From Bryoerythrophyllum caledonicum (lineage: Eukaryota; Streptophyta; Bryopsida; Pottiales; Pottiaceae): 64,000 nt of DNA. Position numbers and translations under genes: made by a program. Where the stretch lies: positions 870,501-934,500 of the forward strand of contig OZ020517.1 in the NCBI GenBank assembly GCA_963971425.1. The letters are read 5' to 3'. Numbering within the stretch: position 1 is the first letter of the stretch; every line of letters begins with the position of its first letter. The notes under the pieces are model-generated. The model ran no database searches. It saw nothing but the letters and a program-made list of their open reading frames with translations, and was not told the origin of the DNA. Positions 45,783 through 57,869 of the stretch are shown in pieces.

Positions 45783-46719
45783 TTAATCCCTAAATGAAAA
45801 AAGTCCTGAGGTGGGCTTTTGCAAATCTTGGGCACGTTCCATGCTTGCAATTCATATTTGAAATTCTTGAAATTTTGTGCACAAATGCAAGAAGACAAGA
45901 GGTACAAGGGAGTATAGTTTATATTCTCATCGGACTTATCAAAAAAAAGTTATGCCATCTTAAAGAAAAATTTGTCGAGTGTGGGCACGTCGGGCAGCTA
46001 GGACACTCTAGTAGATTTTAGATTTCCAATACTAGCAAGTAACATTATTTCCTATCCAAATTGTCAAAAAAAAATTCTTGTCTTTAGTGCAAAAATGCAT
46101 TTTATCCCAAGTCAAAGATTTTTACACATTGCCACACATTGTCGGGCAAGTAACCCAAAAATTTAATCTTTTCCACATAAAACTTAGAGATCTTTATACT
46201 TTTCACTTTTTATTTTTTCTTTCACAAGATGTGGTGTAAATCTTCTCATTGACCATTCCGATTATCATTCTAAAACATATTTTGTTCCCAAAAAAATCAA
46301 ACGTGAATTGGCACTTTTTGACACCCACTCCTTGCACAAATATTTTTGAATATGCTACACACCTTCTCTACCTCTAAAAATTGGTGTACAAGGAGTTGAT
46401 ATCATGATCAACATGATGACATAAAATTCAGACCTTGTGTAGTGCAAAACTTTGACACCAAGTGAAGTCAAAGTCTGCTGATCCACTCAAGGTAGGGATG
46501 AAAATGAACCATTTCCTTTACTTCAAACACTATAATCTTTCATTCCGTGTGGTTAAAGTTGATGAAATTTTTTGAGTATGTTATTTATTATGTGTTAAAT
46601 GAGATCCTACTATAAAAATTAGAAATACAATTTTTTGTTTCCTTCATTACTCATTGGATTAGAATTAACAACTTTGAATTGTTTTTGGTGTGAAATTGTC
46701 AAGTAAATTTAGGGGATAA
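45783..46719 (+). mobile_element. TTAA-flanked MITE-like element, copy E (family 1)
   Basis: TTAATCCCTAAATG start; end AATTTAGGGGATAA (right TTAA changed). Shares the GAGGTGGGCTTTTGCAAATCT start with copy D and with the fragment at about 2310. Confidence 0.75.
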
Positions 46720-46973
46720 TTACTAACTCAATTGTTTATTCTTCTTCCAACTTTCTTTGGGCTACTTCCCGAATAGTTTTGGAGTTAAAAAGAAATCAAA
46801 TTTCAATTACTTCAAAGGATTGATACTATATTTCTTTGATGATCTCATCAAAGTGTCATATACCCAAACTTATACCAAAGGAAAAAAAATAGCCAATCAT
46901 AAACAATTCTTTTGCATATTATGCATGAGTTGGCCATACTCTTATTCATGAATGCAAGGTTAACCCTTAAATG

Positions 46974-47175
46974 TCACAAGGTGCTGTTGGTGGCCACAAT
47001 ATTCTACATGTATAATGTTGTATTTGAACATGGTAAGGTTGAGATATTGAAATGACCTCCAAGTGAAAAATGTTAGTTGAAGAATATTCAGTTTGAAGGT
47101 GTAAGTCTTGTTGAAGATTAGTACATTTTTTGTAATCTACAGTCATATACGTCCTTGTATATACGGCTCCCTTGT
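46974..47175 (+). repeat. Repeat L (intact target of MITE M1)
   Basis: Homologous to 13895-13997 plus 14563-14660, where M1 interrupts it. Preceded by a degraded terminus TTAACCCTTAAATG (46961). Confidence 0.7.
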
Positions 47176-47784
47176 ATATACTGACGTTCAAGGGCTACAT
47201 CCTAGACATTCGTACTGACAGTAGATATCTACAATTCAAAACTTAATATCAAATACTCAAAAAATACTAAAATGATCAAAATAACCTCCACAAGTAATTT
47301 GCACATCTAAGTTGCATTTGGATAAACGATTTACCAAAAATAGATGGACTAAAAATAATTTCCCTTAGCAAGAATCCATTAAGAGATTTTTAGTCCAATA
47401 TGTGGATGGTTAGAACGCTCCAAACAACGATATATACTTGGCACTTTACCTTATATCATGATCAATTTCAAATGAATGATATCTGCATCACAAGTTTGTT
47501 CCGTATACAAGAATGGATTCCACAGCAAGGAGGCCAACGAGATGTGTCTCCCACGATTCACCATGATTTGATTTCTGTTTGCTACAGTCTAACTTGCTCA
47601 GTATCTATCTAGCTGAGAAATAGAAAAAAAGAAAATAACTAGTACGTGCGCAGCAGATCAATAGATACAATAGCTCCAAACATCAGCCATCAGCTTCAGA
47701 TCAAAGTGAAACCGAAATGGCGAAAGCAGCGCAAAGATGCACAGAAGTGTGAAACATTAGAAAGCAACAAATCTAGCAGTAATG
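47176..47784. other. 3' flank of NIPA8
   Basis: No coding signal; about 47600-47784 is probably the 3' untranslated region. Confidence 0.45.
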
Positions 47785-50700
47785 TTACAAGCTGTCCAGC
47801 CGGATGTTGATCCCCTTGGGATTCTCGGCATCGCGAGGATCTGTGAGCTTGATCAGCCACTCGGAATTCAATGTGGGTGTCCGCCATGGTGTGCGTGCGG
47901 ACGCAATCATGGGCATAGAAAACACCGAAGACGAAAGAATGCGGTCCTGGCCTAGTCCCAGGGTCATCCTTGCAGCAGACTTCACATTCACACCACACGC
48001 ACCCAATCAGTGAAATCCAAACAAACATGAACAAGCACTAAAACATTTCGTGTCATAAACATGAAAGGCAAGAGAATGTGGCTACTTTAAACTGGCAGAC
48101 AGCGAACACGACTACCATTTGTGCTTTGATTTGATTATCTGGACCTCTTCCAACAAACGAAATAGAGCTATGTGCACCATTCTCCGGGTTTCCATTACGC
48201 TACAAGTGTTTTGAAAGATTCTGGAGTAGAACTGTTGTTCAGCAGCAGTGGATTCACTAGTAAGCAAACGGTTCAAGAAGGCGCAATCATACCTTGGCTC
48301 GACCTACGACTGCTGCTGCGTCTGTGTACACGTGTTGGGCCAAAGTTCTCCTGGGCTCCCGAAGATCTATAGGACTGCAGAAGAAACAGAAAACGTTGAA
48401 AGGATTAGCGTATGCGTTTTTTCTGAAGGAATACAAACCAAGCTCAAACTCTCGCACCCAATTTTGATTCCAGTTGACTATGAGCAGAACACTTACGCAT
48501 CAGAAATAAGTGGCGCAAACTCAGTTTCACTCTCGCTCTCCACTTCCGTGTCAGAACCTGAGGAATCCGCCAAAAAATGGTCAAATGCGAAGACAAATAG
48601 GAGTACGCAGGCACATTGTGAACAGCACATATATTGACTGGTATATTTAAATAAATACAGCATCAGCACTACTACCGGTGTCTACAGACGTTTCATACTT
48701 CCTCAAGGGAGTAACAGACGAGCACCACTACGGACATCATTACTTACGAAAACTGGAGGGAATCCAAAGCTAACATAGATAGGTTTCCTTGAAGATATCT
48801 AGGTTAGCTTTGAGATCCAGGAGGTAAAGGAAGAGCATTCATCATAACGTGGAATGCACTATCATCACTACTGCTGAGCAAAACTTTCGACCAACTGAGC
48901 CGCTAATGACGTTACTCAGCTGTCCTGCTCTCCAGCGTGCGAGTCCCTAGGTCAGTCCATAGAGGAAGAAGTGGATTGCGATCCAGGACATCTTCATTGA
49001 CATTGTCTAACAATTTTAGAACTCTAAGGCGCCAAACAGTAAGCCAGTGAGGCGGATTCATGCATTCTTCAACGTGCGTCCTTCTTTTCTTTCTTTTATG
49101 GCCATGGATGGGGGGCTGAAGGTCACCTTTAGAGCTCTGGGGAGCCTGAGGAGCGAGCAGCGACATGCCCACAAAGAGAGCCAAAACGCCAACGCCAAAC
49201 ATTGACGCTCGGAAGTTGTCAAATACCTGCTCACATGAAGCCCGACATTAGCCGCTCAGAAAATTCTAAGAATTTCACCTATTGAATTAAAACGAAATAA
49301 AATCCTCAAGAATTCAATTATGACACTGCACCTAGACCTAATGTTACAAATAGAATCTACATGTACAGTTTCTAAAAGGTCGAAGTCAAAAACTTGTTAG
49401 AGGCTAGCTATGTGCAGAAGGTAAGAACACGGAGAATAATGAATAGAGCAAAAGTAATGTATCAGATACCCGATATTCTTCGAAGTAGATGAATCCGGTA
49501 AATATTGAGAAGAAAGTCCATACAATTTGCAGCATGGGCACGATTAAAATAGCGTCAAACATCGCCAATCCATCATTAAGTCTGGCCATCTGCAAAAGGC
49601 AAAGACATGTAAGCCTTCAAAACCCAATTAAAAATGATGGGATGCCCATATATAATTTATTACCTTTAGAGAGAAAGACAAGGGCCTAAGTACATATTTG
49701 CAGTTCCATGGAGGTCTAAGTTTGCGTCTGATATTACGCTTGCCTCGTCATTCATTAGCTGATTCTGATTACATACTTCATTGCTGGAAGCACTTCAAAA
49801 TTGAAAGAGTCACCTTGACTTATTGTTACACTGAAGATTTGGATTATCAGACTACTTGAGATACGATAATGTACCGAAAGCTTGTATTGGTGCCTTCCTA
49901 AGCTATTGTTCAACCTTCCTAAGCTACTGGAGCCACTTACCCAGAACGACGCTGTCCCGGCGAATAAGAAAAAAACAAGGTATGTGAACCAACCATCCAG
50001 CTGGTTATCACCCTCCAACGTTGATCGGAGCAGAACAGACCTATGATAAGAGAACACAGATCATTACTCAGATTTTCGTAATAAGTACAGACAGCGACCA
50101 CCAGTAACAGGGCTCCCTTGACCAAAAACATTTCAAACTTTGTTAACACCCGTCACAGGATAGAAGTTACAGATGATGATGTCTATCATCAACAGCATTG
50201 CCCCAACGTTATTGCATGATATCTGAACTCAGAGAATCCGTGCTCAGGAAATTCCACAAAGAAGTATGCACTCAAAAGCACTTGGACGAAGGAGCATTTT
50301 AAAATTGCATTCCACTGAGCAGAGAATAAAAGCCTTACAAAGACTTCGCAAATAGGACAGAATGGGAGCCAATAGCGCCCGAGACAACAGCATATGTATA
50401 AGGCAGCAACATCCGCCATGCACCTACAGGATCCTCTCCCCGTGATGCAGCGACTTGCCTTCCTCGCCTGTCATGCGTCAGGCACGAAGATCAACACGAA
50501 TCCTAAAGCTTACAAGTTAATGGGTAAAATAAGTCAAACATCAACAAAACTCACTCAGTTTAGTTGCAGCAGTAACTCAAAATAAGTCGGACTACAAACC
50601 TGTATATTGTGTGATGCACAGCGACTATAAACAAAAGCAAGGCACAATAAATGAGATAAACATTCCCCTCGTAACTTGCCAAGAGCTCCTCATGTGTGTA

Positions 50701-52292
50701 AACTGCACAAAAACTCTACTTGGTTAATATACAGCAAGCTAACAGGACATGAGATAGCCCACACGTGTAGAATGCGGAAACACATAATTCATCAAAGGAG
50801 ACGATAAACTTACTGACGGACTGGTGATTGCCAAACGCAACAAGGAAGCCATTCCCCACCATGATAAATAATGTTGCCATAATGATTCTGCCATCCCAAC
50901 CAAAACTCATCACTATATAGAAAGAAGTCATGATGCATGAAACGGTTACTCAGACAGCGATCAGCATCGCACACTGCATCCACAGACTATTCAAAAAGCA
51001 CCAACTTCAGAAGAAGCTTCTGACACGAAATGAGGCGAGTGCCAAACTTGTTGGGATAAATCCAGAAGTTGCGTAAACAAGATCAGGAAAATATAAAATC
51101 TGGTGAGCAAACAGGCACAGCTCGCACCAACACTACTCTCTGTATCGAGTTGATAAAAGGACGTCCTAAACAAGTATACATGCAAGACATGTTTGTAAGG
51201 GGTTGCTTACCGTTTAGTAACAACCTCATTAAGCATCAGATAGGCGAAGAAAACATTGGAAACAAATTGAACTGAGCCCAAAGCTGCCAATAATGACTGC
51301 AAGCACCATAGAGAGAGACAGTGAGAATCATAATGAACATCATGACCACACTAGAAGGGAAATGACATTACGAAGAAGTGGACATAAACTCTCAAAAGAA
51401 TCAAAAGCACGTGGAGATCTGGAATCTGGAAACGATAATAATGCAGACGCAAATACATGATATTGAATACGTTCTTCATCTATCGTGACAACACTACTCG
51501 AACATAATCTAGTAAAGTATTTACAATGCACAAGAGTTACCTGGGCAGCATAGCCGAAGGAGATAAAGTTCAGAATATTTCCAAGGGAGAAAACAGCCAC
51601 ACCTGTAAAAGCAGTATAAGATGAACTGAGTATTCATACCTGACCTGACAACAATCTAACAAAGAGGCATCATTGACAGTATCAGATTAAATATATGATA
51701 ATCTACCGAGTCATTCACTGTACATGCTGCACAGCTATTTTATTACACGAGGACTTGGATATGCACCAAGAAACATACCTATACGCCATGATTGATATTG
51801 CGTTACAGGCTTCTTGGGCACAGTCTTATCATCAGGGTCGTCTAGATCCAAAAGTGCTTGCCGCTCTCTCTGTAACAATGTATTTAAGGAAACACCACTG
51901 TTTAGAATAATTAACATTCCCATTGTTAAGATCTTTTGGTCAAGATGGAAGTTGACTCTGTAATTTCGTTCCTTAACATTTTCATTTCCCTATAAACGAA
52001 GAGCCGCCTCACTATCCAAAGGCCTACATAGAAGAAAAATGACAGACTAAAAAGTATGATCTCAAGTTCAAGTTGAGCGAAGCCTCTAGGCTAAGAAACT
52101 CTCATACAAAGGTAAATGCTTGGCATGAAGCGCCTCATTATTTAACAAATACTTGAGTAGCACAGCTTTGCAGCAAGAGCAGAATTGAAATAATGTTACC
52201 TGATTGTGTCCAAGCTTCAGCAAGTTAGTCCCAAAATTGATGCTTATGCTGCCTACGACATTAATAGCAGCTCCAGTTATCCATTCACCCAT
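47785..52292 (-). CDS. NIPA8: Probable magnesium transporter NIPA8 (NIPA/DUF803 family)
   Basis: Membrane transporter of the NIPA family, implicated in Mg2+ transport. Fourteen coding exons fit in phase for 523 residues: 52292-52200, 51869-51779, 51602-51541, 51296-51211, 50887-50814, 50702-50600, 50467-50339, 50040-49941, 49589-49470, 49226-48916, 48873-48809, 48557-48497, 48374-48293, 47979-47785. The start MGEWITGAAINVVGSISINF, then GTNLLKLGHNQ, LNFISFGYAAQ, SVQFVSNVFFAYLMLNE, VAFGNHQS, IVAVHH, YAVVSGAIGSHSVLFAKS, FDAILIVPMLQIVWTFFSI and SLLAP correspond to Arabidopsis NIPA8 as I recall it. Hydrophobic helices fill the first ~310 residues; the tail is an acidic cytosolic region ending GLGQDRI...SMPM, also as in NIPA8. 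The exon 11 donor is GC rather than GT, so the variable region around exons 11-12 is the least certain part. Confidence 0.93.
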
Positions 52293-54240
52293 TTTCACAG
52301 ATGAGTTTACAAGCCAGGCTTTTGGCTTCCTCCCGCCAAGGTGAGAGGCACAATGTTCCCAGCAAACTACAATCGTTGCTCATGCCCTCAGATACCCAAT
52401 CAATCTACTGGACGTACTCTCCTTCTTTTTCTTGTTTAGCTGGCTGTCTGACCACTTCGATGTTATCATGTCCGAGAAATCTCAATCAGACTTCACGAGA
52501 ACATTACTCTATTGCTCGTTTGTTGCGAGATTCTCGTAGGATTGTGTAAACAACGACTTCCGACAAATATACGCTGGTACATGACACAGAGTTCGCGCTT
52601 CAACATGTGTGACGGTCCGTATAAAGTTGTCCGCAACCTGGACAAAAATGCGTGAACACAAGTGAGAATAGGTTTTCAGATAACCAGAAAATTAGTACTC
52701 AACGCTCTCAACAGAAACCTGGACATTTCAATATTTCAAGTGATTGCAGGACTTCCTTAAGAAAACGACACATATCTTCTGTATACAAGACAGACATGTA
52801 ACTTAATGACAAATTTTCAGATACCTTTCAAAAATATGCAATTCAAGTTGCATATTCTTCTTATAATTGCAGTTTGAGATAACCTTTTCAAAGCTATTCA
52901 ATGAAATCGGCAGCTTACAGCGGACACTCTAAAATATTAAGCGAGTAACAAAGCCACAGGTTGACATCATCGTAGCTTCCACTGACCATCGAGGCCAGGC
53001 CTCTTCTCAATTCAATTACTTCGTCCGGATTAAAATCGTAGAAATCGGTATAGGATGACGCGGCTGGGAAGATTTGATTCGAAAAGAAATGCCTCTACAG
53101 GTCTAGCATACGTAATATTCGCGAGCCTTGATGTGCAGCCTCTAGTATTGAGTGACTCCGCTCAAGCAGCAGCAGCAGCTACCTACGATCAAGACTACGA
53201 CTAATTCAGAGACTTCCCTCTCGTTCTTAAATGACATTTATACCATCAATTCAGAAACCCCTGAAGTTACTACACTTCGCTCACCTCTAAATCTCCGCGC
53301 CTAAAACTAAATCCACTTCCTTAGGCTACACGTTGCCAGCTTAAGCCCGGAAGCATCTTGAATCTCTCTTAACAAACCTGGCTACGACTAGACGAGATGC
53401 AACCGTGCGATTTTAAACTTTCAAGATCAGAGCATCGACCAGCATACAAGGAATAACTCCTTCCCTCAGTCTTTTCAAATCTACAACGCTCATTTCCCTG
53501 GCTACGAATGGTCTCCAAACTAAGCAAAACGGCCTCACCTTCCAAAATTCATTTCACCTCAACAAAATCCCAGATCAGACCACCTAGACTGCAGATCTCG
53601 GGATAAAACCAGCAAGGAAAGCTCCACACGAAAAAACGCCGCACCAGAATCACTCCACGCGAAGACAACTAAAAACACGAGCACCGCATTGCCACATTAC
53701 GCATCTAGTGCCGACTCACAGAGTCTCACACACAGACGCAAGCGCCACACGCACCTTCCAGCAGACCTCGAATCCGGGACGCGACAATCTCAAACCCTAA
53801 CGAAACCAAATCCTCTGCCGCGGCTCGAATTTCCTTACGCAGCTACCTCTCGCCGCCTCTTCCAACGCCATTCCCGCAACGAAACACGCCGGCCCGTGAG
53901 CACAATCACAGGCGCACAGCGCACGCCCACCTGCCCGTCGTGTATGCGCTCGTCCCCGCACGAGAGCGGGCGCGGAAGAACTGGATGGAAAGAGAACGAG
54001 GAGCTCTGTGCAAAAGCACACTGACCTCGTCGAATTGCAGAGCGTGTGCAATTGCAATGGAGATCCAAAAAACACCTCGAGACAACTTAGCAATCTCGAA
54101 CATCCATCGCGGCATCTGGCTTTCATTCGCGTTGCCAAAACATTCTCATGCTCATAGAGGGTCACAACAAAGTGTCTATCACCTCTCTAGATTTCAACAT
54201 CCAAACTCTATGAAAGTCGGATTTGGGATGAATTAACGGT
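52293..54240 (-). promoter_or_regulatory. NIPA8 5' leader and promoter region
   Basis: No coding exon found upstream of the NIPA8 ATG. GC rises from 53.65 kb to 54.1 kb and a telo-box-like AAACCCTAACG lies at 53790-53800, so transcription probably starts there with one or more leader introns. Overlapping ORFs in this GC-rich part show no domain. Confidence 0.4.
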
Positions 54241-54245
54241 TTTTG

Positions 54246-54473
54246 ATGCAAGGATTTCCTAGACTTCAGGTTCGGGGAAGATGGGATCTGGTAGATGGTG
54301 ACGGATTTGTGTACTGTGGTGGTGGACGACATTCGTGGGAGAACCTCCTCGTCGAGCGGACTTTATCATTCATCCCATCTGGAGTAGGTGCTTCGTGCTT
54401 AGCGCGGAGTACAACAGACTTGAACCGATGTTACTTTTTGACTGGTTGGGTTTTTCTTCGGAAGCTGGGTTGA
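54246..54473 (+). CDS. Short ORF, 75 residues, possible first exon
   Basis: MQGFPRLQVRGRWDLVDGDG FVY followed by a Gly/His stretch. The WDLVDGDGFVY segment is reminiscent of plant proteins that carry WELxNDDGFVY near the N-terminus, but the match is short and remembered, not searched. Divergent from NIPA8. Could equally be chance. Confidence 0.25.
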   Translation: MQGFPRLQVRGRWDLVDGDGFVYCGGGRHSWENLLVERTLSFIPSGVGASCLARSTTDLNRCYFLTGWVFLRKLG

Positions 54474-54538
54474 GGGAAGTTTCGCGTTGCGGTGCTGAAT
54501 ATCTGTGGCTAATTGTTATTTTTCGATCAAAGAAATGG

Positions 54539-54817
54539 GCGCGGACAGGAAACCCCCCAAGGTCGGGCTTACCCGAGGTGGGGCCCCGTCTTGATTGCAT
54601 GGGCTCATTTTTCTGGCCCTCCCATTTTGGGGGTTCAGAGGCTTTTTTTTTGGATTTTTTTTTACGAAATTAGGCCAACGGTCCCAATTTAATCTACAGG
54701 TCCTCCTTTGGCTAAATTTAGGACCCCATCCAAAAACAAAATAGGGGCCAGGTTTTGGCCCCACCACCTCCTCCCCCACCTAGTAAGTCTGAGCGTGGGG
54801 GGTTTCCTGTCAAATCG
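54539..54817. mobile_element. Mutator-type MITE with 10 bp target duplication
   Basis: AAAGAAATGG occurs on both sides (54529-54538 and 54818-54827). Inside are inverted repeats of about 29 bp with 24 or so matches; the core GACAGGAAACCCCCC (54544-54558) is mirrored perfectly at 54797-54811. A 9-11 bp target duplication is characteristic of Mutator-like elements. No ORF. Lies a few hundred bases upstream of the NIPA8 promoter region. Confidence 0.8.
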
Positions 54818-54827
54818 AAAGAAATGG

Positions 54828-55308
54828 TGGTGATGGTTATTACCTTTGTTACGAAGCTTTGTAATATTCCGCAGCTGAACTTACCTCCATCATTCTTGTG
54901 GAAGCGCATCTTGGATCAAAAAAGAACAACTCAATTAATTTTGATGAAGGGACCCAAACCACAAGATAATTAGCATATGATTTTGAAGATTCTATGCCAT
55001 GTTTCACAAGTCTTTGTTTACATCACCCATGAAATTGGAATTCAGTTCTTATTCTCCTGATTTGAGAGACCACCAGAAGAATCAATTTTATAGGAGAGGG
55101 CAGAAAACCAATGCAGCACATACTCCGATACTTCCAAAGAGACTAATGCAAGTACAGTACTCGTTTATTGAATGACATGTGACTTTAGGGTAAAGCAACG
55201 TGCCATTTGTGCATGGTCAAATTTAATAATAAAGCTATTCCAACCACCTCAACTCATATTAAACCCCAAAAATATCTGACTTTCGGTTTGGTCATGTCAT
55301 TTTGAAGG
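54828..55308. other. Intergenic, nothing recognised
   Basis: No ORF with family features and no repeat termini. Confidence 0.45.
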
Positions 55309-55440
55309 ATGGCAGAAGAGTCCTCTTCTTCTAGAACTCCAGATGGCGTGACAAAGCAAAGTCATGCATCATTGCAGTTGAAAGTAGTTGGCAACGGAAT
55401 ACATGAATTTCGTCACCCTATAGAACCTTCTGAACTTTGA
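55309..55440 (+). CDS. Micro-ORF, 43 residues, unidentified
   Basis: ATG to TGA without interruption: MAEESSSSRTPDGVTKQSHA, then LQLKVVGNGIHEFRHPIEPS and EL. Composition is protein-like, with the MAEESSS start common in plant proteins. No family recognised and no support beyond composition. Confidence 0.25.
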   Translation: MAEESSSSRTPDGVTKQSHASLQLKVVGNGIHEFRHPIEPSEL

Positions 55441-55516
55441 AGGGAAAACCACACGGACTTGGAAGTACAAAGGCTGGTAAAGAAGTACAGGTGGCCCGGA
55501 AAATAATGTGGCCAGA

Positions 55517-55714
55517 CTAGAATGAAGGAATTCTTCTCATTAAATAAGGACAGCGATGTGACATAATGTGTGAGCTAGTAAAAGGTTCACATACGTCACA
55601 ATGGTCTCGCATAATGCTCGCCACGAGGGTGACCAGAGCAAATAATGTAACAGCTGCAGCACAGGGAAACGAGAGAATGATGACTTCGAAGATGGCCTCC
55701 CAGAGAACCCTCTC
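55517..55714 (-). CDS. Possible terminal exon with one membrane helix
   Basis: A good acceptor (TTTTCTTTTACAG) is followed by an open frame ERVLWEAIFEVIILSFPCAA with about 25 hydrophobic residues, then a Cys/His-bearing tail (HCDVCEPFTSSHIMSHRC). No upstream exon found between it and the sideroflexin stop at 55953. It might be an alternative 3' exon or chance. Confidence 0.25.
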   Translation of the reverse strand, partial: ERVLWEAIFEVIILSFPCAAAVTLFALVTLVASIMRDHCDVCEPFTSSHIMSHRCPYLMRRIPSF

Positions 55715-55952
55715 CTGTAAAAGAAAATATATCAGTAGTGGGATACTTCTTACCTGACAATACTTCAAATTTGCAAAAGTTTTCGGCCATCACACCGTCG
55801 CAAAAGCATTGCAATCTTTCTAGGCGTCCGAACATTCTAACCTGCTCGTCTGATAACTTAGCATTTGAACAGGATATTTACAGCCCTCAGAAAGTCCCTG
55901 CTTTACATACTTACAGTGATTAAGTACCTGTACATACTTACAGTATAAGTGA

Positions 55953-57185
55953 TTAGACGCCCTTGTTGAAGAAGACCTGAGTCACAGGCTGACCGAATCG
56001 ATTAACCCGATTATGAAACGAGCCCTCGAGCTTAGCCACGCTGACGGACGCTTGCTGCTTAAATATGCCAAAGCTAAGCGGCACGCTAATCTGAATTGAC
56101 GCCCCCACCATGGCCATCAGCGTTGGTATTCGCAAGGCAGGGTGTCGTGTGTAGAAGGCCGTCCGCTCCAATCTGCCATATACACATCCTTGCGTCAGAA
56201 AGGCAAATATCAGCGTATGAGAAGAGGAATGTTGGAGTGGGTTGGGTTGTACCTGTGCATGACGAGTGGTGGAATGACCAGTATTGGAGCAGCTGCGAAA
56301 ATGCGTCCCGCAGTGCAAGCACTAACAGCACGGGCACCGGCGAGTCTGCTCTGCCCAACCTCATCTCCATTCTCATCAAACACCTTGATACCGTCCAGAA
56401 ACTCATCTCTGCGCGTGATGCCAAGATTCAACACGTCCGCTGCTGCAACCGCACAAAAGGGAACAAGCCTGCGAGCTATACCTGCCCTGCATCAAGAGTG
56501 TCGACTTAGACAGCATCAAGACAGCCTCGCTTACACTTGATTGCTTAAGTCTAGCTTATACAATGTAAGCAACAGCAGCATGACCTAGAAGAGATCGTTG
56601 AGCTCTAATAACACACTCAAACGAGGAGCCAGAATGTAAGTAACAAAGACAATAGCATGAATTGTTGAACTGTAATAACACACTAGAAACGAGAAGGCAG
56701 GGCACGTACCACCGTTTGCCAGGAGGAACTTTGTCGAGGAGCGCATGCAGCCCAACGGCAGCTCCCACCGAGCTCGCGGTCGCTCCAACATACGCTTCAA
56801 ATATCTTGCGCCCGCCTTCCTGGTTGGAGGCATTCCGGTTGGCGTAATAGTGCAAGCAGTTGTAGGTCTGGTTCAGCCACTGGGCAGCAACGTTCTGCCG
56901 GAGCCCCCTGGCCGAGATCATGAGGGTGTCAAGGACGAGGTTACACGGAATGATAAACGAGAGACGAAGTGGAAGAAAAATCTTCTCACCCGTGTCCGGA
57001 TGGACCACCGCATCCTTAATTTTGCGTGCCAATTCCAGCCGCTCGGGGCTTACCACATCCTTACCCTCGTGGTCTCTCAGAAGCTGCAAGGCTTCTTCTA
57101 CCTGCGCGTCGGTCACAAACGCTGTCCTGATATCCATCATGTTGAAAATCCGCTGCACCCTCGCCCAGTACGTTCCTTCGTCCAT
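55953..57185 (-). CDS. Sideroflexin (mitochondrial amino-acid carrier family, Mtc/PF03820)
   Basis: Inner-mitochondrial-membrane carrier family; animal SFXN1 moves serine into mitochondria for one-carbon metabolism. Three exons with exact phases (57185-56710, 56468-56253, 56172-55953) encode 303 residues, close to the usual 310-330. Donors GTACGT and GTACAA; acceptors CTCGCAG and TGGCAG. It opens MDEGTYWARVQRIFNMMDIR, then the signature HPDTGEK, LRLSFIIPCNLV, the NQTYN segment, VPFCAVAAADVLNL (second exon start), DEFLDGIKVFDENGDEVGQS and GRIFAAAPILVIPPLVMHR. The tail is longer and more polar than in animal SFXNs. The ATG follows shortly after an acceptor-like CGGCCAG, so a short extra upstream exon is possible. 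Confidence 0.92.
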
Positions 57186-57869
57186 TTCGAACTGGCCGTG
57201 ACAGAGCAAGCAGAAGATAAACTCGCTACCTCATATTCCTCGCAAATCTTCACAAATAAGTTGCTATGCCGCCTTCACCTCCGATGCACAAACCCTAAAT
57301 CGACCCACAGAGTTAGGGCTCCTCCTCAGATGCGCTCACACGCTCGCCAGACGATGTCCTTACACAATGTAGGCTACTTAGGCTTGACTACTTCAGCAGG
57401 AGCGCCTCAATTCTTCCAAATAAGCCTCGCAGCCAAAAAATTCTAAACACACTCTCCTGACTCGGTCTTCATTTCCATATCGGCATTTGCCAATTCTACT
57501 CCAACAAGTAGATCACAAGAACTCCTCAGATAAGGTTACATTTCAAAAGCACGTACACAGTTCCAACATGAGAATATCACCTGTTTTTCCGTTTGAAGAA
57601 AAATGCTGCTGAAACAGAGTTCCTAGTCTTCCTGCAGTGAACATATCTTCACACACTCCATCCTCGGCAAGAAAAAACTCGCAACTTACCAGATGCGTAA
57701 AAACTCTAACAGTGTTGTGAGTACCAACAACGAAGTCTTCTACCGTTGCTACACACGAAAATAACCAAACACACGCACGTCTTGCAGAATGACGTGAACA
57801 AAATATGTGTCCTTGATGAGCCTGCGAGGGGAGCTGAGGTATGGCGGGGGTGACAGACATCTAAGGCTT
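57186..57869 (-). promoter_or_regulatory. Sideroflexin upstream region
   Basis: A telo-box-like AAACCCTAAATCG lies at 57291-57303. Overlapping ORFs on both strands show no domain. Likely leader and promoter. Confidence 0.35.

Noticed and set aside
53689-54236. Several overlapping ORFs on both strands
   Set aside because: GC-rich promoter/leader of NIPA8; low stop density from base composition, no domain.
56096-57446. Plus-strand ORFs of up to 233 residues
   Set aside because: Antisense shadows of the sideroflexin exons.
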